From: Gammaproteobacteria bacterium
GTDB taxonomy: Bacteria > Pseudomonadota > Gammaproteobacteria > Steroidobacterales > JABDKV01
DNA length: 64,000 nucleotides
Assembly: GCA_029862165.1 (NCBI GenBank)
Contig: JAOTXU010000002.1
Coordinates: 1-64,000 of the forward strand
Reading direction: 5' to 3'
A program made the position numbers and the translations under genes. The number at the start of each line of letters is the position of its first letter. Positions within the stretch are counted from its first letter, which is position 1. The notes under the pieces are model-generated. The model saw only the letters and a program-made list of their open reading frames with translations. It was not told where the DNA came from and made no database searches. Positions 52,185-60,661 of the stretch are shown here, in pieces.

Positions 52185-52778
52185 ATGTCCTGGATGAATA
52201 ACATGAGCCCCATTTCCCCCGCCAGGGCTCTTGCGTTTGCCTGTTTTTTTGAAAGTGCGCTATTGGGCGTAGCTTATGCGGCGGGCTGGCTGGCAGGTTT
52301 TGATCCCATGGCAACCGTCGCGACAGACGCGGCAGCAATAATTTTGGGTCTGGTCGCTGTCATGCCCATGCTGATCCTGCTGTGGTGGGGTCTGCAGCAC
52401 CCGCAAGGACCAATCGGCCGGGTAACCACGCTGGCGCGCGATTTTGTTCATCAGTTTCTTGGTGGAATTGGACTGCCGGGATTTGCCCTCATATCGCTGC
52501 TGGCCGGCGTTTGCGAGGAGGCACTTTTTCGTGGCTTCCTGCAGACTTTCGTCGGCATGCATAGTAGTGAGGTGGTGGGGCTGCTCGTGGCCGCCGTGTT
52601 GTTCGGGCTTGCCCACTCGGTATCCGTGGCCTACGGGGTGCTTGCCACAGTCATAGGCGTCTACCTGGGGCTATTGTTCCTGCTTTCAGGCAATCTCATC
52701 GTGCCGGTCATCTGTCACACCGTCTACGATTTTATCGCGCTGGCCTGGCTCGGGCGGACAATGTCCACCAGCAAATAG
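52185..52778 (+). CDS. CPBP-family intramembrane metalloprotease
   Basis: The 197-residue protein (from ATG 52185; 52194 and 52203 are equally possible) has six or so helices and the CPBP motifs: EE..FR in VCEEALFRGFLQTF, FGLAHS, and HTVYDF near the C-terminus. CPBP proteins are Abi/CAAX-prenyl-protease-like intramembrane enzymes; roles range from bacteriocin immunity to lipid or protein processing. The substrate is unknown. No peptide or toxin gene adjoins. Confidence 0.85.
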   Translation: MSWMNNMSPISPARALAFACFFESALLGVAYAAGWLAGFDPMATVATDAAAIILGLVAVMPMLILLWWGLQHPQGPIGRVTTLARDFVHQFLGGIGLPGFALISLLAGVCEEALFRGFLQTFVGMHSSEVVGLLVAAVLFGLAHSVSVAYGVLATVIGVYLGLLFLLSGNLIVPVICHTVYDFIALAWLGRTMSTSK

Positions 52779-52858
52779 TAAGTCTCGCAAGAAAACACTT
52801 TTTTACCGTTCACGGCTGGCAGATGCCGGTACAATCACGAGGTGATCGGGAGTAACAA

Positions 52859-53869
52859 GTGAACGATTCCAACCCAGAGATCGAAACAACCACCCCGGTT
52901 GAAGACTGGATGAGCCGCGATCCCGAGTGCGTGACACGAGGGGCGGCGCTGTCTGAGGTTGCCACGTTAATGGGGGTGCGACGCCATTCATGTGTTGTGG
53001 TTTGCGAACACGACCTGCCTGTCGGTTTGATCAGCGAGCGGGATATGGTTCGCGTCCTGTCGCGCGTGCTGGAAGGCGAGCTGTCTGATGCCAAGGCAGA
53101 AGACGTCATGTCCACGCCCGTAATCAGTATTCAGGGCGATCGACCAGTGGGCGAGGCTACACACCTGATGAAGGCACGCCAAATACGCCGACTGCTGGTA
53201 GTAGACGAGCGGGGCGGACCGGTCGGCATCGTAACCCAGTCTGACATGATGCGTGCACACCGAAATACCATAGAGTTGCATCAGCGCACACTTGAGGCGC
53301 GAGTTGCTGAGCGGACTGCCGAACTGGAAACGGCGAACGAACAACTCGAAACGCTTTCGCGAATAGATCCGCTCATGAATATTGGCAACCGCCGCGCAAT
53401 GGAAGAGGCGCTGGCCGTCGCCCATCAACGCTCCCTGCGGTACAAACGCACTTATTCGATCATTCTGCTGGATGTCGACAAATTCAAAGCCTACAACGAC
53501 ACTTATGGTCATCCAAGAGGCGACCGCGTATTGCGTGACATTGCACGTGAGGTAATAGCCAGTATTCGCGTCTTGGATACGGCATATCGTTACGGTGGAG
53601 AGGAAATACTGATCTTGTTGCCGGAAACAGGTGCCGCGGGCGCTGTGCCAGTAGCCGAACGTGTCAACCGGTCGGTCGCCGCATTGGCCACCGAGCATCA
53701 TTCGTCGGCTCATGGCGTGGTAACGATCAGTGCGGGAATCGCGACGTCGGTCCCTCATACAGATGGCAGCATCCCTGGCGTCCTCGACTTGCTGGCTGCG
53801 GCGGATCAGTCGCTGTACGAGGCCAAGGAGGCAGGCCGAAACTGCCTGGGTGCGGTAGTACAACCCTAG
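52859..53869 (+). CDS. Two-CBS-domain GGDEF diguanylate cyclase
   Basis: The 336 residues start at GTG 52859 after GGGAG. Two CBS domains (about 15-70 and 78-132) form a Bateman module that usually binds adenine nucleotides. A coiled coil (about 135-165, LEARVAERTAELETANEQLETLSR) leads to a GGDEF domain with active motif YGGEE and an I-site RVLD at the normal distance. It is predicted to make c-di-GMP in response to cellular nucleotide state. It is convergent (11-bp gap) with the HDOD gene of the pomAB operon, so c-di-GMP production lies next to stator and PilZ genes. Confidence 0.9.
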   Translation: MNDSNPEIETTTPVEDWMSRDPECVTRGAALSEVATLMGVRRHSCVVVCEHDLPVGLISERDMVRVLSRVLEGELSDAKAEDVMSTPVISIQGDRPVGEATHLMKARQIRRLLVVDERGGPVGIVTQSDMMRAHRNTIELHQRTLEARVAERTAELETANEQLETLSRIDPLMNIGNRRAMEEALAVAHQRSLRYKRTYSIILLDVDKFKAYNDTYGHPRGDRVLRDIAREVIASIRVLDTAYRYGGEEILILLPETGAAGAVPVAERVNRSVAALATEHHSSAHGVVTISAGIATSVPHTDGSIPGVLDLLAAADQSLYEAKEAGRNCLGAVVQP

Positions 53870-53880
53870 AGCGTGGCCTG

Positions 53881-54843
53881 CTACGTGGTCGCGGCAACGC
53901 TCTCGGCGCGTACACCCTCGGCAACGATGCTTTCAACACCCCGTTCCATGAGCAGTTCCCGCGCCTCTTCCATTGCAGTGATCCCGAAGACGGGAGTGAT
54001 CAAATCTTTCTCAAACATCGCTTCCGATTCTGGAACACGGCTGCGCAGTTCATCAAGCACCATGCTGAGTCGCACTTCATCGAGACCCAGGGTTTCGACT
54101 GCCATGGCAACAAGGTCCCGAAAGGCGCAGGTCCAATCGGCGGCAAGCCAGACATCGGCCAGTGGTCCTGAGAAGGCAACGCAGCGAGTAAACTCGTCGT
54201 CGTCTGGGTTGTTGGGGCTCTCGCTGCTCGCGACCGCCTCGATTAGCATTTCGGGTAGTTGCCAACGGGTCAGTAACCAGGCACTGACGTCCGCATGGGT
54301 ACATTCGAGTCGTTCGGCTTCAAATCTCGCCAGCGCCTTATGATCACGTTGCAAATCTGCGGCATTCGCATAGAGGTCGGGATCGCATTTGTCCAGGGCT
54401 AGCATGCCAATATCCTGCAACAAACCGCCGAGAAACAGTGCCTCGCTGTCGGTCCGGTTCAGCGCCTTCGCCATGGCACTTGCGGCAGTCGCCGAAAGCA
54501 GCGATCGGCGCCAATAAAATTCGTGATCCAGACCCGCTGTCTTGTCCCGGCGCAGCGAGATGACCAGAGAAAAACTCAGAGCGATGATCAATGTTGCGTC
54601 CAGACCAAGCGTAAGTAACGCGCGTCTCAGGGTGGCGCAACCAGGTCTAGCATAAGCCGCAGAATTGGCCATGCGCATGATCTTGGCCGTAATGACCGGG
54701 TCGCTGGTTACGACCTTGGCGACTGAGGCAAGGCTGATATCGGGATCACGCGCCGCCTCAATGATTTTCAGGGCCACACGCGGTGGACTCGGAAGTGCTT
54801 TAACCTTCTCGAGTTTGCGTAGCAGTGCTTTGTTGATGCTCAC
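53881..54843 (-). CDS. HDOD-domain signalling protein
   Basis: The 320 residues contain an HDOD domain (about 15-215): LPSPPRVALKIIEAARDPDISLASVAKVVTSDPVITAKIMRMANSA, then GGLLQDIGMLAL where HD phosphohydrolases have the metal-binding HD pair, so no catalysis is expected. HDOD proteins regulate motility, biofilm or cell-cycle signalling, often together with c-di-GMP. It is the last gene of the pomA-pomB-pilZ-hdod run, 23 bp after the PilZ gene. Confidence 0.88.
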   Translation of the reverse strand: MSINKALLRKLEKVKALPSPPRVALKIIEAARDPDISLASVAKVVTSDPVITAKIMRMANSAAYARPGCATLRRALLTLGLDATLIIALSFSLVISLRRDKTAGLDHEFYWRRSLLSATAASAMAKALNRTDSEALFLGGLLQDIGMLALDKCDPDLYANAADLQRDHKALARFEAERLECTHADVSAWLLTRWQLPEMLIEAVASSESPNNPDDDEFTRCVAFSGPLADVWLAADWTCAFRDLVAMAVETLGLDEVRLSMVLDELRSRVPESEAMFEKDLITPVFGITAMEEARELLMERGVESIVAEGVRAESVAATT

Positions 54844-54866
54844 GGTTCCGCCTCCATGCGTTTACG

Positions 54867-55514
54867 TCAGTCATGTGTATCAGCTGTTTCTGTGTCGGCG
54901 TCCTCTGTTTCGAATTCGGACGCTTCCGCCGCCATACGTCTTGCCCGCAACTGTGCCAGCTCGCGGCTCATGGTGTATTTAACCAGGAGTTCACGGTGTT
55001 GGTCAGAAATCAGTGTGAAGTCCACTGCCACTCGATATTTGAAGCCGTCTCTGGGATTGCGCATGGGCTGCGAACGCACGACTTTGGCATAAGCGGCAAC
55101 GTAGTAATAGTCAGGGGCCAGGACCAGGCGCAAGTAGAGACACGCACCGGCAGCGAGCTCCTCTTCGTTAACAAAAGAAATGCCAGAGGCGCTCACATTG
55201 GTGTGGCGCATCGGCTGTTGAAAAATATTTTCTTCGTCTTCCTGGAGCAGCGGCATTAAGTTGATTAACGCATTAAGTTTGTTGTTCAGAAGGTCCAACG
55301 AATGCGCGATTTCGGCAGACGTTTGTCTGACGCGGCCTATACGGCCCTTCAGTTCTGCTTCCATGCCAAATAAGGTTGCCGACATGCCGCCAGGTAGAAA
55401 TCCACCTTGTTTGATGTCTGCAGCATTGCGTTCCAATTCGTCTTCGGACACGACTTTGTAGACCAGCGCAACTTGATTTTCGATTCTGAAACTCTGTCTT
55501 CTGTCTGCGCTCAT
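54867..55514 (-). CDS. PilZ-domain protein linked to pomAB
   Basis: The 215 residues start with an RRQSFRIENQV motif like the PilZ c-di-GMP-binding arginines, and the central beta-barrel segment has the NVSASGISFVNEEEL motif, matching the D/NxSxxG signature. A variable helical insert (about 50-95) lies between the two. It is likely a c-di-GMP sensor that modulates the PomAB stator or a related motility function. It overlaps pomB by 4 bp. Confidence 0.88.
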   Translation of the reverse strand: MSADRRQSFRIENQVALVYKVVSEDELERNAADIKQGGFLPGGMSATLFGMEAELKGRIGRVRQTSAEIAHSLDLLNNKLNALINLMPLLQEDEENIFQQPMRHTNVSASGISFVNEEELAAGACLYLRLVLAPDYYYVAAYAKVVRSQPMRNPRDGFKYRVAVDFTLISDQHRELLVKYTMSRELAQLRARRMAAEASEFETEDADTETADTHD

Positions 55515-56368
55515 GATTCAGCTCCTGGCGACTCCTCGTTGATATCTAGTTTCTGCAGCTTGTCGTTGCCCCCACGGACCACGGTGATTTCGACGCGTCG
55601 GTTTCGCGCCCGGTCCTCCGCGGTGTTATTGCTTGCACGGGGCCGGGTGTCTGCATGCCCGGTAATAATCATTCGCGCCGGATCCACTGAACCGCCTCGC
55701 ATCAGCTGATGAGCGACCGACACGGCACGAGCTGCCGACAGCTCCCAGTTCGAGCGGAATCGGGTAGTCTTGATCGGCACATCATCAGTGTGCCCGGCCA
55801 CGAGAACCGCTCCCGTCAACTCGGTAAGCAGACCCCGAATCTTGGCTAACACAGGTACAAAACCATCGATAATCAGATCGGAGCCGGAACCAAATGACGC
55901 TTGTTCGTTGATGCGGATGATGATGCGCGATCCTTCCAGATCGACGGCGAGCTGCTTGGATTCAATTTCGGCCTCAAGTGCCTCGCGGATGCGTTTGGCA
56001 TCGGCTTCCAGCTCCTCTTCGCTGGGGCCTTCCCCCTCCTTGGAATTGAGTATGTCCAGCGTGTTCTTATTGGAATTGATGGTGTATTGGCGAACGGATC
56101 GCAAGGGTGTCGGATCCGGTCGACCCGGTGTAAATTCTTTCGTGATGATGCTTGTGCCTTTGGGCATCATCTTGGATTCAATGTCTGCCTGAACGCCAAA
56201 AGCGTCTTTCATCGATCCCGATAGCAGTTTGAAACGCTGTGCATCCATTTCCGAGAACGAGAGCATTAGCACGAAGAAACACATCAGTAGCGACATCAGG
56301 TCGGCGAAGGTCATGACCCACGCCGGTGCGCCACCGCTTTCTTCTTTAACTGGTGCGTCGTCAGTCAT
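55511..56368 (-). CDS. pomB: Flagellar stator subunit PomB (sodium type)
   Basis: The 285-residue protein has one transmembrane helix with the ion-binding D23 (VMTFADLMSLLMCFFVLMLSFSEMD), a plug/linker region and a C-terminal OmpA-like peptidoglycan-binding domain (about 165-270, SFGSGSDLI...GHTDDVPI...NWELSAARA). KGTSIITKEFTPGRPDPTP closely resembles PomB of Vibrio, pointing to sodium-driven PomAB rather than proton-driven MotB. It shares 1 bp with pomA (TGATG). Confidence 0.93.
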   Translation of the reverse strand: MTDDAPVKEESGGAPAWVMTFADLMSLLMCFFVLMLSFSEMDAQRFKLLSGSMKDAFGVQADIESKMMPKGTSIITKEFTPGRPDPTPLRSVRQYTINSNKNTLDILNSKEGEGPSEEELEADAKRIREALEAEIESKQLAVDLEGSRIIIRINEQASFGSGSDLIIDGFVPVLAKIRGLLTELTGAVLVAGHTDDVPIKTTRFRSNWELSAARAVSVAHQLMRGGSVDPARMIITGHADTRPRASNNTAEDRARNRRVEITVVRGGNDKLQKLDINEESPGAES

Positions 56369-57144
56369 CAGCCAGCAGCCGTAGCCGCCTCCGCTTCAGT
56401 CGAACGTTTGGACTTCGGCAAGTAGTTTTGCAACATACCCTCGATGACCTTCGGATTTTGACCTTCCAGTATGGCCATCAACCCATCGATAACGAGCGAT
56501 TTGGATCGGCGCTCTTCGTTACTGCGAAGTTCGAGTTTGTCTGCCACGGGCATCGCTATGACGTTGGCCAAGATGGCGCCATACAACGTGGTCAGCAACG
56601 CCACGGCCATGGCCGGACCAATCTGCTTGGGATCGTCCATTTTGGACAACATCTGCACCAGACCTATGAGTGTTCCGATCATGCCCATTGCCGGGCCAAC
56701 GTCGGCGATAGCCTTGAATATGCTTCGTCCCGTCGCGTGGCGTTGTAGGGTGAGAGCGAGGTCCTTCACCAGCACGGCGCGCACCATCTCCGGTTCGTGC
56801 CCGTCGACGATGAGATTGATACCGTTCTTCATGAACTCATCCGGAACTTCAGCGTTTTCCAGAGAGAGCAAACCGCCTTGGCGGGAAGTTTTTGCAAGCT
56901 CAACGGCTTTTGAGATCAGATTAGCGGGATCCGGTGACTTGTGTACGAAGGCTTTCACAGCCACAACTCCAGCACCGAGGAATTGCTTCAGACTGAACTT
57001 CATCATGACGACGAGCATCGTGCCGCCGAGCACAATGAGCATCGATGGCACGTTGATAAATACCACCGCGGAGCCACCCAGCATGATGGTGGCGAGAATA
57101 ATACCGATAGCCCCAAAGAGACCGATCAGCGTCGCAAGATCCAC
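56368..57144 (-). CDS. pomA: Flagellar stator subunit PomA
   Basis: The 258-residue protein has four transmembrane helices and a cytoplasmic loop carrying charged torque residues (RAVLVKDLALTLQRH), then the conserved pore helices (ADVGPAMGMIGTLIGLVQML; AVALLTTLYGAILANVIAMPVADKLELR). With PomB it forms the stator whose ion flow turns the flagellar rotor. It is the first gene of pomA-pomB-pilZ-hdod. A sigma-28-like element lies about 90 bp upstream. Confidence 0.93.
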   Translation of the reverse strand: MDLATLIGLFGAIGIILATIMLGGSAVVFINVPSMLIVLGGTMLVVMMKFSLKQFLGAGVVAVKAFVHKSPDPANLISKAVELAKTSRQGGLLSLENAEVPDEFMKNGINLIVDGHEPEMVRAVLVKDLALTLQRHATGRSIFKAIADVGPAMGMIGTLIGLVQMLSKMDDPKQIGPAMAVALLTTLYGAILANVIAMPVADKLELRSNEERRSKSLVIDGLMAILEGQNPKVIEGMLQNYLPKSKRSTEAEAATAAG

Positions 57145-57232
57145 GTAATAGTCCTTTTCCGGTCTGAGTCAGTTTGCAGTCACGCGGCGCCGTTAAACAT
57201 AAGTCGGCACAGGCGGTTTACCGTCATACGAA

Positions 57233-57259
57233 ATATCGGCAGAAACAGGGGTATCTAAA
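57233..57259 (-). promoter_or_regulatory. Sigma-28-like promoter of pomA (partial)
   Basis: GCCGATAT (57240-57233, minus strand) matches the sigma-28 -10 consensus GCCGATAA at 7 of 8 positions. The -35 region 11 bp upstream (TTTAGATA) matches TAAAGTTT at only about 4 of 8. It is directly upstream of pomA and oriented towards it, and stators are usually class-3 (FliA-dependent) genes. Confidence 0.45.
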
Positions 57260-57266
57260 GACGGAG

Positions 57267-57749
57267 TCAGATCTCGGTATGGACGTGAGTGCCGGACGTA
57301 TCATCGATTTCGCCCTTGTCGCCATACACCGCGTTGTTGGCGGCCTCACCGTGGAGTATCCCCAGGGCCTCTGTAACGCGACGTTTCTGTAGTCGCACGA
57401 CCGCTCCGTTTTTGTGGTTTGCCTCGCGGCAAGTTTCGAGTCGCGTCAGCAATGTCTGCCACCGCTGGCTCAACTTGCCTTGCGGATCAGCCTGCATCAG
57501 TAGTCGTTCCATTCCATCGCGATCCGGACTCACCCCGAGTGACACACACATCGCCTGTCGTTCCGTATCGAGTCTACTGAGGTTTTCTACGCAAAGTTGT
57601 TTTCGGGCAGTCGCTGTATCCAATGCGACCGGGTCCACGCTGCGTAAGGCGTCGCGCTCGTTTGCCAGGGCATCACCGAGTTCGTGTGCGAGCACAAGCT
57701 CGCGATCAATCAGATCAATCAGTGTGGCGGTAAAGACTTGCCAGTCCAT
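57267..57749 (-). CDS. flgN: Flagellar chaperone FlgN
   Basis: The 160-residue, largely helical protein fits FlgN (export chaperone for hook-associated proteins FlgK/FlgL): N-terminal LIDLIDRELVLAHELGDALANERDALRS and a coiled C-terminus. Sequence motifs are weak, so the call rests mainly on its place directly downstream of flgM (8-bp gap) and on size. Product binding and FlgM translation control are known functions of FlgN in other species. Confidence 0.85.
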   Translation of the reverse strand: MDWQVFTATLIDLIDRELVLAHELGDALANERDALRSVDPVALDTATARKQLCVENLSRLDTERQAMCVSLGVSPDRDGMERLLMQADPQGKLSQRWQTLLTRLETCREANHKNGAVVRLQKRRVTEALGILHGEAANNAVYGDKGEIDDTSGTHVHTEI

Positions 57750-57757
57750 GAGCGTCG

Positions 57758-58060
57758 TTAACGCCTGTGTAGATCCATTTCCATGCGCAGTACTTCCGCC
57801 GCAACCTTTTCGGCATTAACAGAATATGTACCGTCAGAGATCGCCTGTTTGATCGTTTCCACCCGTTCACGATCTACTGTGGGCAGGTCCTGGAGGATCT
57901 TTTCCAGTCGCACCATCAGGCGTGCGGAATTGGTCAGGCTGACCTGGTCGCCAGCGTTGGGCGCTGGCGCCTGTTTGCTGGTTTTCTGGACTTCGTCGGT
58001 GCGTTGGCCGCCGTCAATACGCGGCGAGCTGCCCGGCACCCCATTTATCTTTGTAGTCAC
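57758..58060 (-). CDS. flgM: Anti-sigma-28 factor FlgM
   Basis: The 100 residues (GTG 58060, giving the family-like start TTKINGVPGSS) have a disordered N-terminus and the conserved C-terminal sigma-28-binding region (VDRERVETIKQAISDGTYSVNAEKVAAEVLRMEMDL). It binds FliA until it is exported through the completed hook. The longer frame from 58108 lies in the promoter region and is rejected. A near-perfect sigma-28 promoter drives it, giving feedback control by its own target. Confidence 0.92.
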   Translation of the reverse strand: MTTKINGVPGSSPRIDGGQRTDEVQKTSKQAPAPNAGDQVSLTNSARLMVRLEKILQDLPTVDRERVETIKQAISDGTYSVNAEKVAAEVLRMEMDLHRR

Positions 58061-58098
58061 GATACTCTCACGCTGGATAACCCCGATTAGTGCGCCAA

Positions 58099-58125
58099 TT
58101 ATCGGCAACCAGGCGGCATTCTTTA
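58099..58125 (-). promoter_or_regulatory. Sigma-28 (FliA) promoter of flgM
   Basis: On the minus strand TAAAGAAT (58125-58118), an 11-bp spacer and GCCGATAA (58106-58099) match the sigma-28 consensus TAAAGTTT-N11-GCCGATAA at 14 of 16 box positions with exact spacing. Transcription would start near 58090 and reach flgM and flgN. The flgA 3' end (58136) lies just upstream. Confidence 0.88.
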
Positions 58126-58135
58126 ATGATTATTG

Positions 58136-58912
58136 TTAATTCGTGAGCACCTCTACCCGCTCGTCGGAGCGAACTATTCCTTCGACGACACGGCCCGAAG
58201 AGAGGTTTTCCACCCGGATCCGCTGTTGCAGCGCACCATTCATAAGCGCCTTGCCGGCCATGCGTATTCTCACGCCCGAGCGGTCGCTATAAAGCGTCAC
58301 GGTCTGGCCACGGCGGACCACCCGGGCCTGGCCGAGCATCGGTGGGATGATCACGGCCCCGGGTTGAACGGCTCGGCGCAGTATTCTCCCGGCCAACTCT
58401 TGAGGATCCGTGAGGTATCCGTAGGGCAAGCGGTCGAGATCGTGTTTGGCCAGTTCCACGTCGTTCTCACCGGGCTGGTAACCGCGCTCCAGCGGACGAC
58501 GGCTGACCAGCACCCATCCGGCTGTGTGTGAACGTACCGGCACAAAGACCTTCCACGAGGACGGGTTATTACACCGTACGCCGACTGTCATATTTGGACC
58601 AGCTCGTGTTCCAGGCGGCAAAAACGCTTCCAGCTCACCGGCGCAATTTTTTAGATGTAACCGGTTATCCAGCAGTCCGGCCTCCACGGTCCGCGACGAT
58701 GATGACCCATGCACACTTAGAGCAAATTGTTCGGCTACGCTGCGAACCTCGGACAACGCCTGCCATTGTGTTGCGTTCAAGCTACCCGGTAGCAACAACA
58801 TAAGAGCGAGGGCGTATCGTCGGAGATTTGGGTTGAGCGGTGTTGTTTTGTCGAGCGGTCGCCCGTGAATCGTCCTCGGTTTTTCTGCGTTGTTGTCTTC
58901 CGCGCGGTTCAT
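58136..58912 (-). CDS. flgA: P-ring assembly chaperone FlgA
   Basis: The 258 residues have an N-terminal membrane/signal helix (about 32-48) preceded by a polar tail that is longer than usual, and the FlgA/SAF-type C-terminal domain (GRPLERG-like PLERGYQPGENDVELAKHDL; GRILRRAVQPGAVI; VVRRGQTVTLYSDRSGVRIRMAGKALMNGALQQRIRVEN). FlgA acts in the periplasm to help FlgI assemble into the P ring. GAGGAG lies 11 bp before the ATG. A sigma-54 promoter is 40 bp upstream. It is divergent from flgB. Confidence 0.92.
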   Translation of the reverse strand: MNRAEDNNAEKPRTIHGRPLDKTTPLNPNLRRYALALMLLLPGSLNATQWQALSEVRSVAEQFALSVHGSSSSRTVEAGLLDNRLHLKNCAGELEAFLPPGTRAGPNMTVGVRCNNPSSWKVFVPVRSHTAGWVLVSRRPLERGYQPGENDVELAKHDLDRLPYGYLTDPQELAGRILRRAVQPGAVIIPPMLGQARVVRRGQTVTLYSDRSGVRIRMAGKALMNGALQQRIRVENLSSGRVVEGIVRSDERVEVLTN

Positions 58913-58951
58913 TTTTCGATTAACTCCTCGACATTCGTTGCACTACGGCGA

Positions 58952-58967
58952 TGCAATACGCGTGCCA
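58952..58967 (-). promoter_or_regulatory. Sigma-54 promoter of flgA
   Basis: On the minus strand TGGCACG (58967-58961), four bases and TTGCA (58956-58952) match the -24/-12 consensus TGGCACG-N4-TTGCW exactly, with the GG and GC at the right distance. Start of transcription would be near 58941, and flgA's ATG is at 58912. It is expected to need an FlrC/FleQ-type enhancer-binding protein, not seen in this window. Confidence 0.88.
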
Positions 58968-59098
58968 ACGCCAGAACTGCGAGATTCCGGCTCATTTGCC
59001 GGCCGGCGCGCCCGACATTGCCGTTGTCACCGGAACGTTGTTGCCGCTTTTGTCTGCCGGCTTGCCCCAAAACCACGAAAAACGCCTGATTTGCGAGC

Positions 59099-59114
59099 TG
59101 GCACGCTTCTTGCT
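59099..59114 (+). promoter_or_regulatory. Sigma-54 promoter of the flgB operon
   Basis: TGGCACG (59099-59105), N4, TTGCT (59110-59114) matches TGGCACG-N4-TTGCW exactly. The predicted start is near 59125, and flgB begins at 59144 after AAGGAG. The element faces away from the flgA sigma-54 promoter 130 bp to the left, so both operons share one 231-bp control region. Confidence 0.9.
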
Positions 59115-59143
59115 CCATCCCGGGTGAGTCGAAGGAGACAAGG

Positions 59144-59539
59144 ATGGCTTTCAGTTTCAACGAAGCGTTTGGTATGCACCCGCAGGCCATTTCTGTACGC
59201 GGAAAACGCATGGAGATCATCGCGTCGAATTTGGCCAACGCAGATACACCCGGTTACCAGGCGCGCGACCTGGATTTTCGTGAGGTACTGCGTAAAGAGG
59301 GCGGCAACCTGAGAACCGTTCGCACCCACGACCGCCACCTGGGCCATAGCGAAACCGTGCCAGAGGCTGCGCTGAAGTACCGGACGCCGTTACAACCTTC
59401 TGTGGATGGCAACACTGTTGATCCTCAGTTCGAACAAACCAGCTTTGCTGACAATGCCATTCGTTTTCAGGCCAGTCTGATGTTTCTCGATGGCCGCATA
59501 CGCAGTCTGTCAGATGCCATCACCGGAGGCCTGCGCTGA
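59144..59539 (+). CDS. flgB: Flagellar proximal rod protein FlgB
   Basis: The 131 residues match FlgB: SNLANADTPGYQARDLDFREVL near residue 27-48 and the C-terminal helix (DNAIRFQASLMFLDGRIRSLSDAI). FlgB is the first rod subunit, exported by the flagellar type III apparatus. ATG 59144 has a strong Shine-Dalgarno. It overlaps flgC by 1 bp, opening a seven-gene (or longer) sigma-54 operon. Confidence 0.96.
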   Translation: MAFSFNEAFGMHPQAISVRGKRMEIIASNLANADTPGYQARDLDFREVLRKEGGNLRTVRTHDRHLGHSETVPEAALKYRTPLQPSVDGNTVDPQFEQTSFADNAIRFQASLMFLDGRIRSLSDAITGGLR

Positions 59540-59952
59540 TGTCTATGTTCAAGATTTTTGATATCGCCGGTTCGGGCATGGCGGCTCAGACTGTTCGTCT
59601 CAATGTTACTGCCAGCAATCTGGCCAATGCAGACATGGTCAGCGGCAGTCCGGAAACGGTTTACCGCCCACGGCAACCTGTGTTCGAAACCTGGATGGAT
59701 ACGATGCAATCGGATCCGGCGGTTGCCGGCGTACGGGTTTCCGGGATTGCCGCCAGCCATGTAGAGGCGCAGAAACACTATGAACCGGGCAACCCCAGCG
59801 CTGATGCTGATGGATATGTCTACCGCGCGAATGTCGACAGTGTTCAGGAGATGGTCAACATGATGTCGGCGGCGCGTTCTTATCAAAACAACATAGAAAT
59901 ACTGAATACAACAAAGGAACTATTGCTTCGGACCCTGAATGTGGGCCGATGA
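59539..59952 (+). CDS. flgC: Flagellar proximal rod protein FlgC
   Basis: The 137 residues show ASNLANADMV near the N-terminus and the C-terminal coiled motif VNMMSAARSYQNNIEILNTTKELLLRTLNVGR typical of FlgC. It begins within the flgB stop. It is part of the rod with FlgB, FlgF and FlgG. Confidence 0.96.
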   Translation: MSMFKIFDIAGSGMAAQTVRLNVTASNLANADMVSGSPETVYRPRQPVFETWMDTMQSDPAVAGVRVSGIAASHVEAQKHYEPGNPSADADGYVYRANVDSVQEMVNMMSAARSYQNNIEILNTTKELLLRTLNVGR

Positions 59953-59971
59953 ATGATGTACAGGTGTAGTG

Positions 59972-60646
59972 ATGCCAATTTCAAACGACATTGATCTGAA
60001 CGCACTGGGTTTGACGCTCGGTTCTGGTAGCAACCAGAACAAACCAGTTGAGGATTCAGAGGATACTTTTCTCACGCTCATGATGACGCAGCTGCGTCAC
60101 CAGGATCCCTTTCAGCCACTGGAAAGCGGAGAATTCCTTTCGCAACTCGCACAGTTCGAGACCGCGGCGGGTGTGCAGGGGCTACAAAACGGGCTGAGCA
60201 GCCTGGCTGAATCCATGTTGTCCAACCAGGTGCTGGAGTCGGCCGCACTAGTCGGGAAAACCGTATTTGCAGAAGTGTCTGACGCCAATCTCGGTGCAGG
60301 CGGCACGATAGAGGGCGCGGTTGATGTGCCTGCCGGTGCCAGCTCTGTCGTCGTCGAGGTGCGGGATTCGTCGGGTCAAATCATTCGACGCATGGACTTC
60401 GGCGCGTTACCGGCTGGCCGTGAGTCGTTCGTTTGGGATGGTCTAAGCCAATCCGGCGAGGCCGTTCCTCCCGGTGATTATTCGATTACCGCCAGTATTG
60501 GAAGTGGCGGTGAGAACTATACCGGGCGTGTGTTGCTTGCCGATCAGGTTCGCAGCATCACGTTGGGTGGTGGCGGGCAGCCACCGATTCTGAATCTGGC
60601 CGGTGGCGGGCAGATCAGCTTTGCTCAAATTCTTGAAATTCGCTAA
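59972..60646 (+). CDS. flgD: Hook-capping protein FlgD
   Basis: The 224-residue scaffolding cap for hook assembly has the conserved FLTLMMTQLRHQDPFQPLESGEFLSQLAQFET (about 30-62) and a C-terminal beta domain of FlgD type (PAGASSVVVEVRDSSGQIIRRMD). I chose ATG 59972 over the GTG immediately before it. It ends 15 bp before flgE. Confidence 0.95.
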   Translation: MPISNDIDLNALGLTLGSGSNQNKPVEDSEDTFLTLMMTQLRHQDPFQPLESGEFLSQLAQFETAAGVQGLQNGLSSLAESMLSNQVLESAALVGKTVFAEVSDANLGAGGTIEGAVDVPAGASSVVVEVRDSSGQIIRRMDFGALPAGRESFVWDGLSQSGEAVPPGDYSITASIGSGGENYTGRVLLADQVRSITLGGGGQPPILNLAGGGQISFAQILEIR

Positions 60647-60661
60647 GGCAGGAGATTAGAC

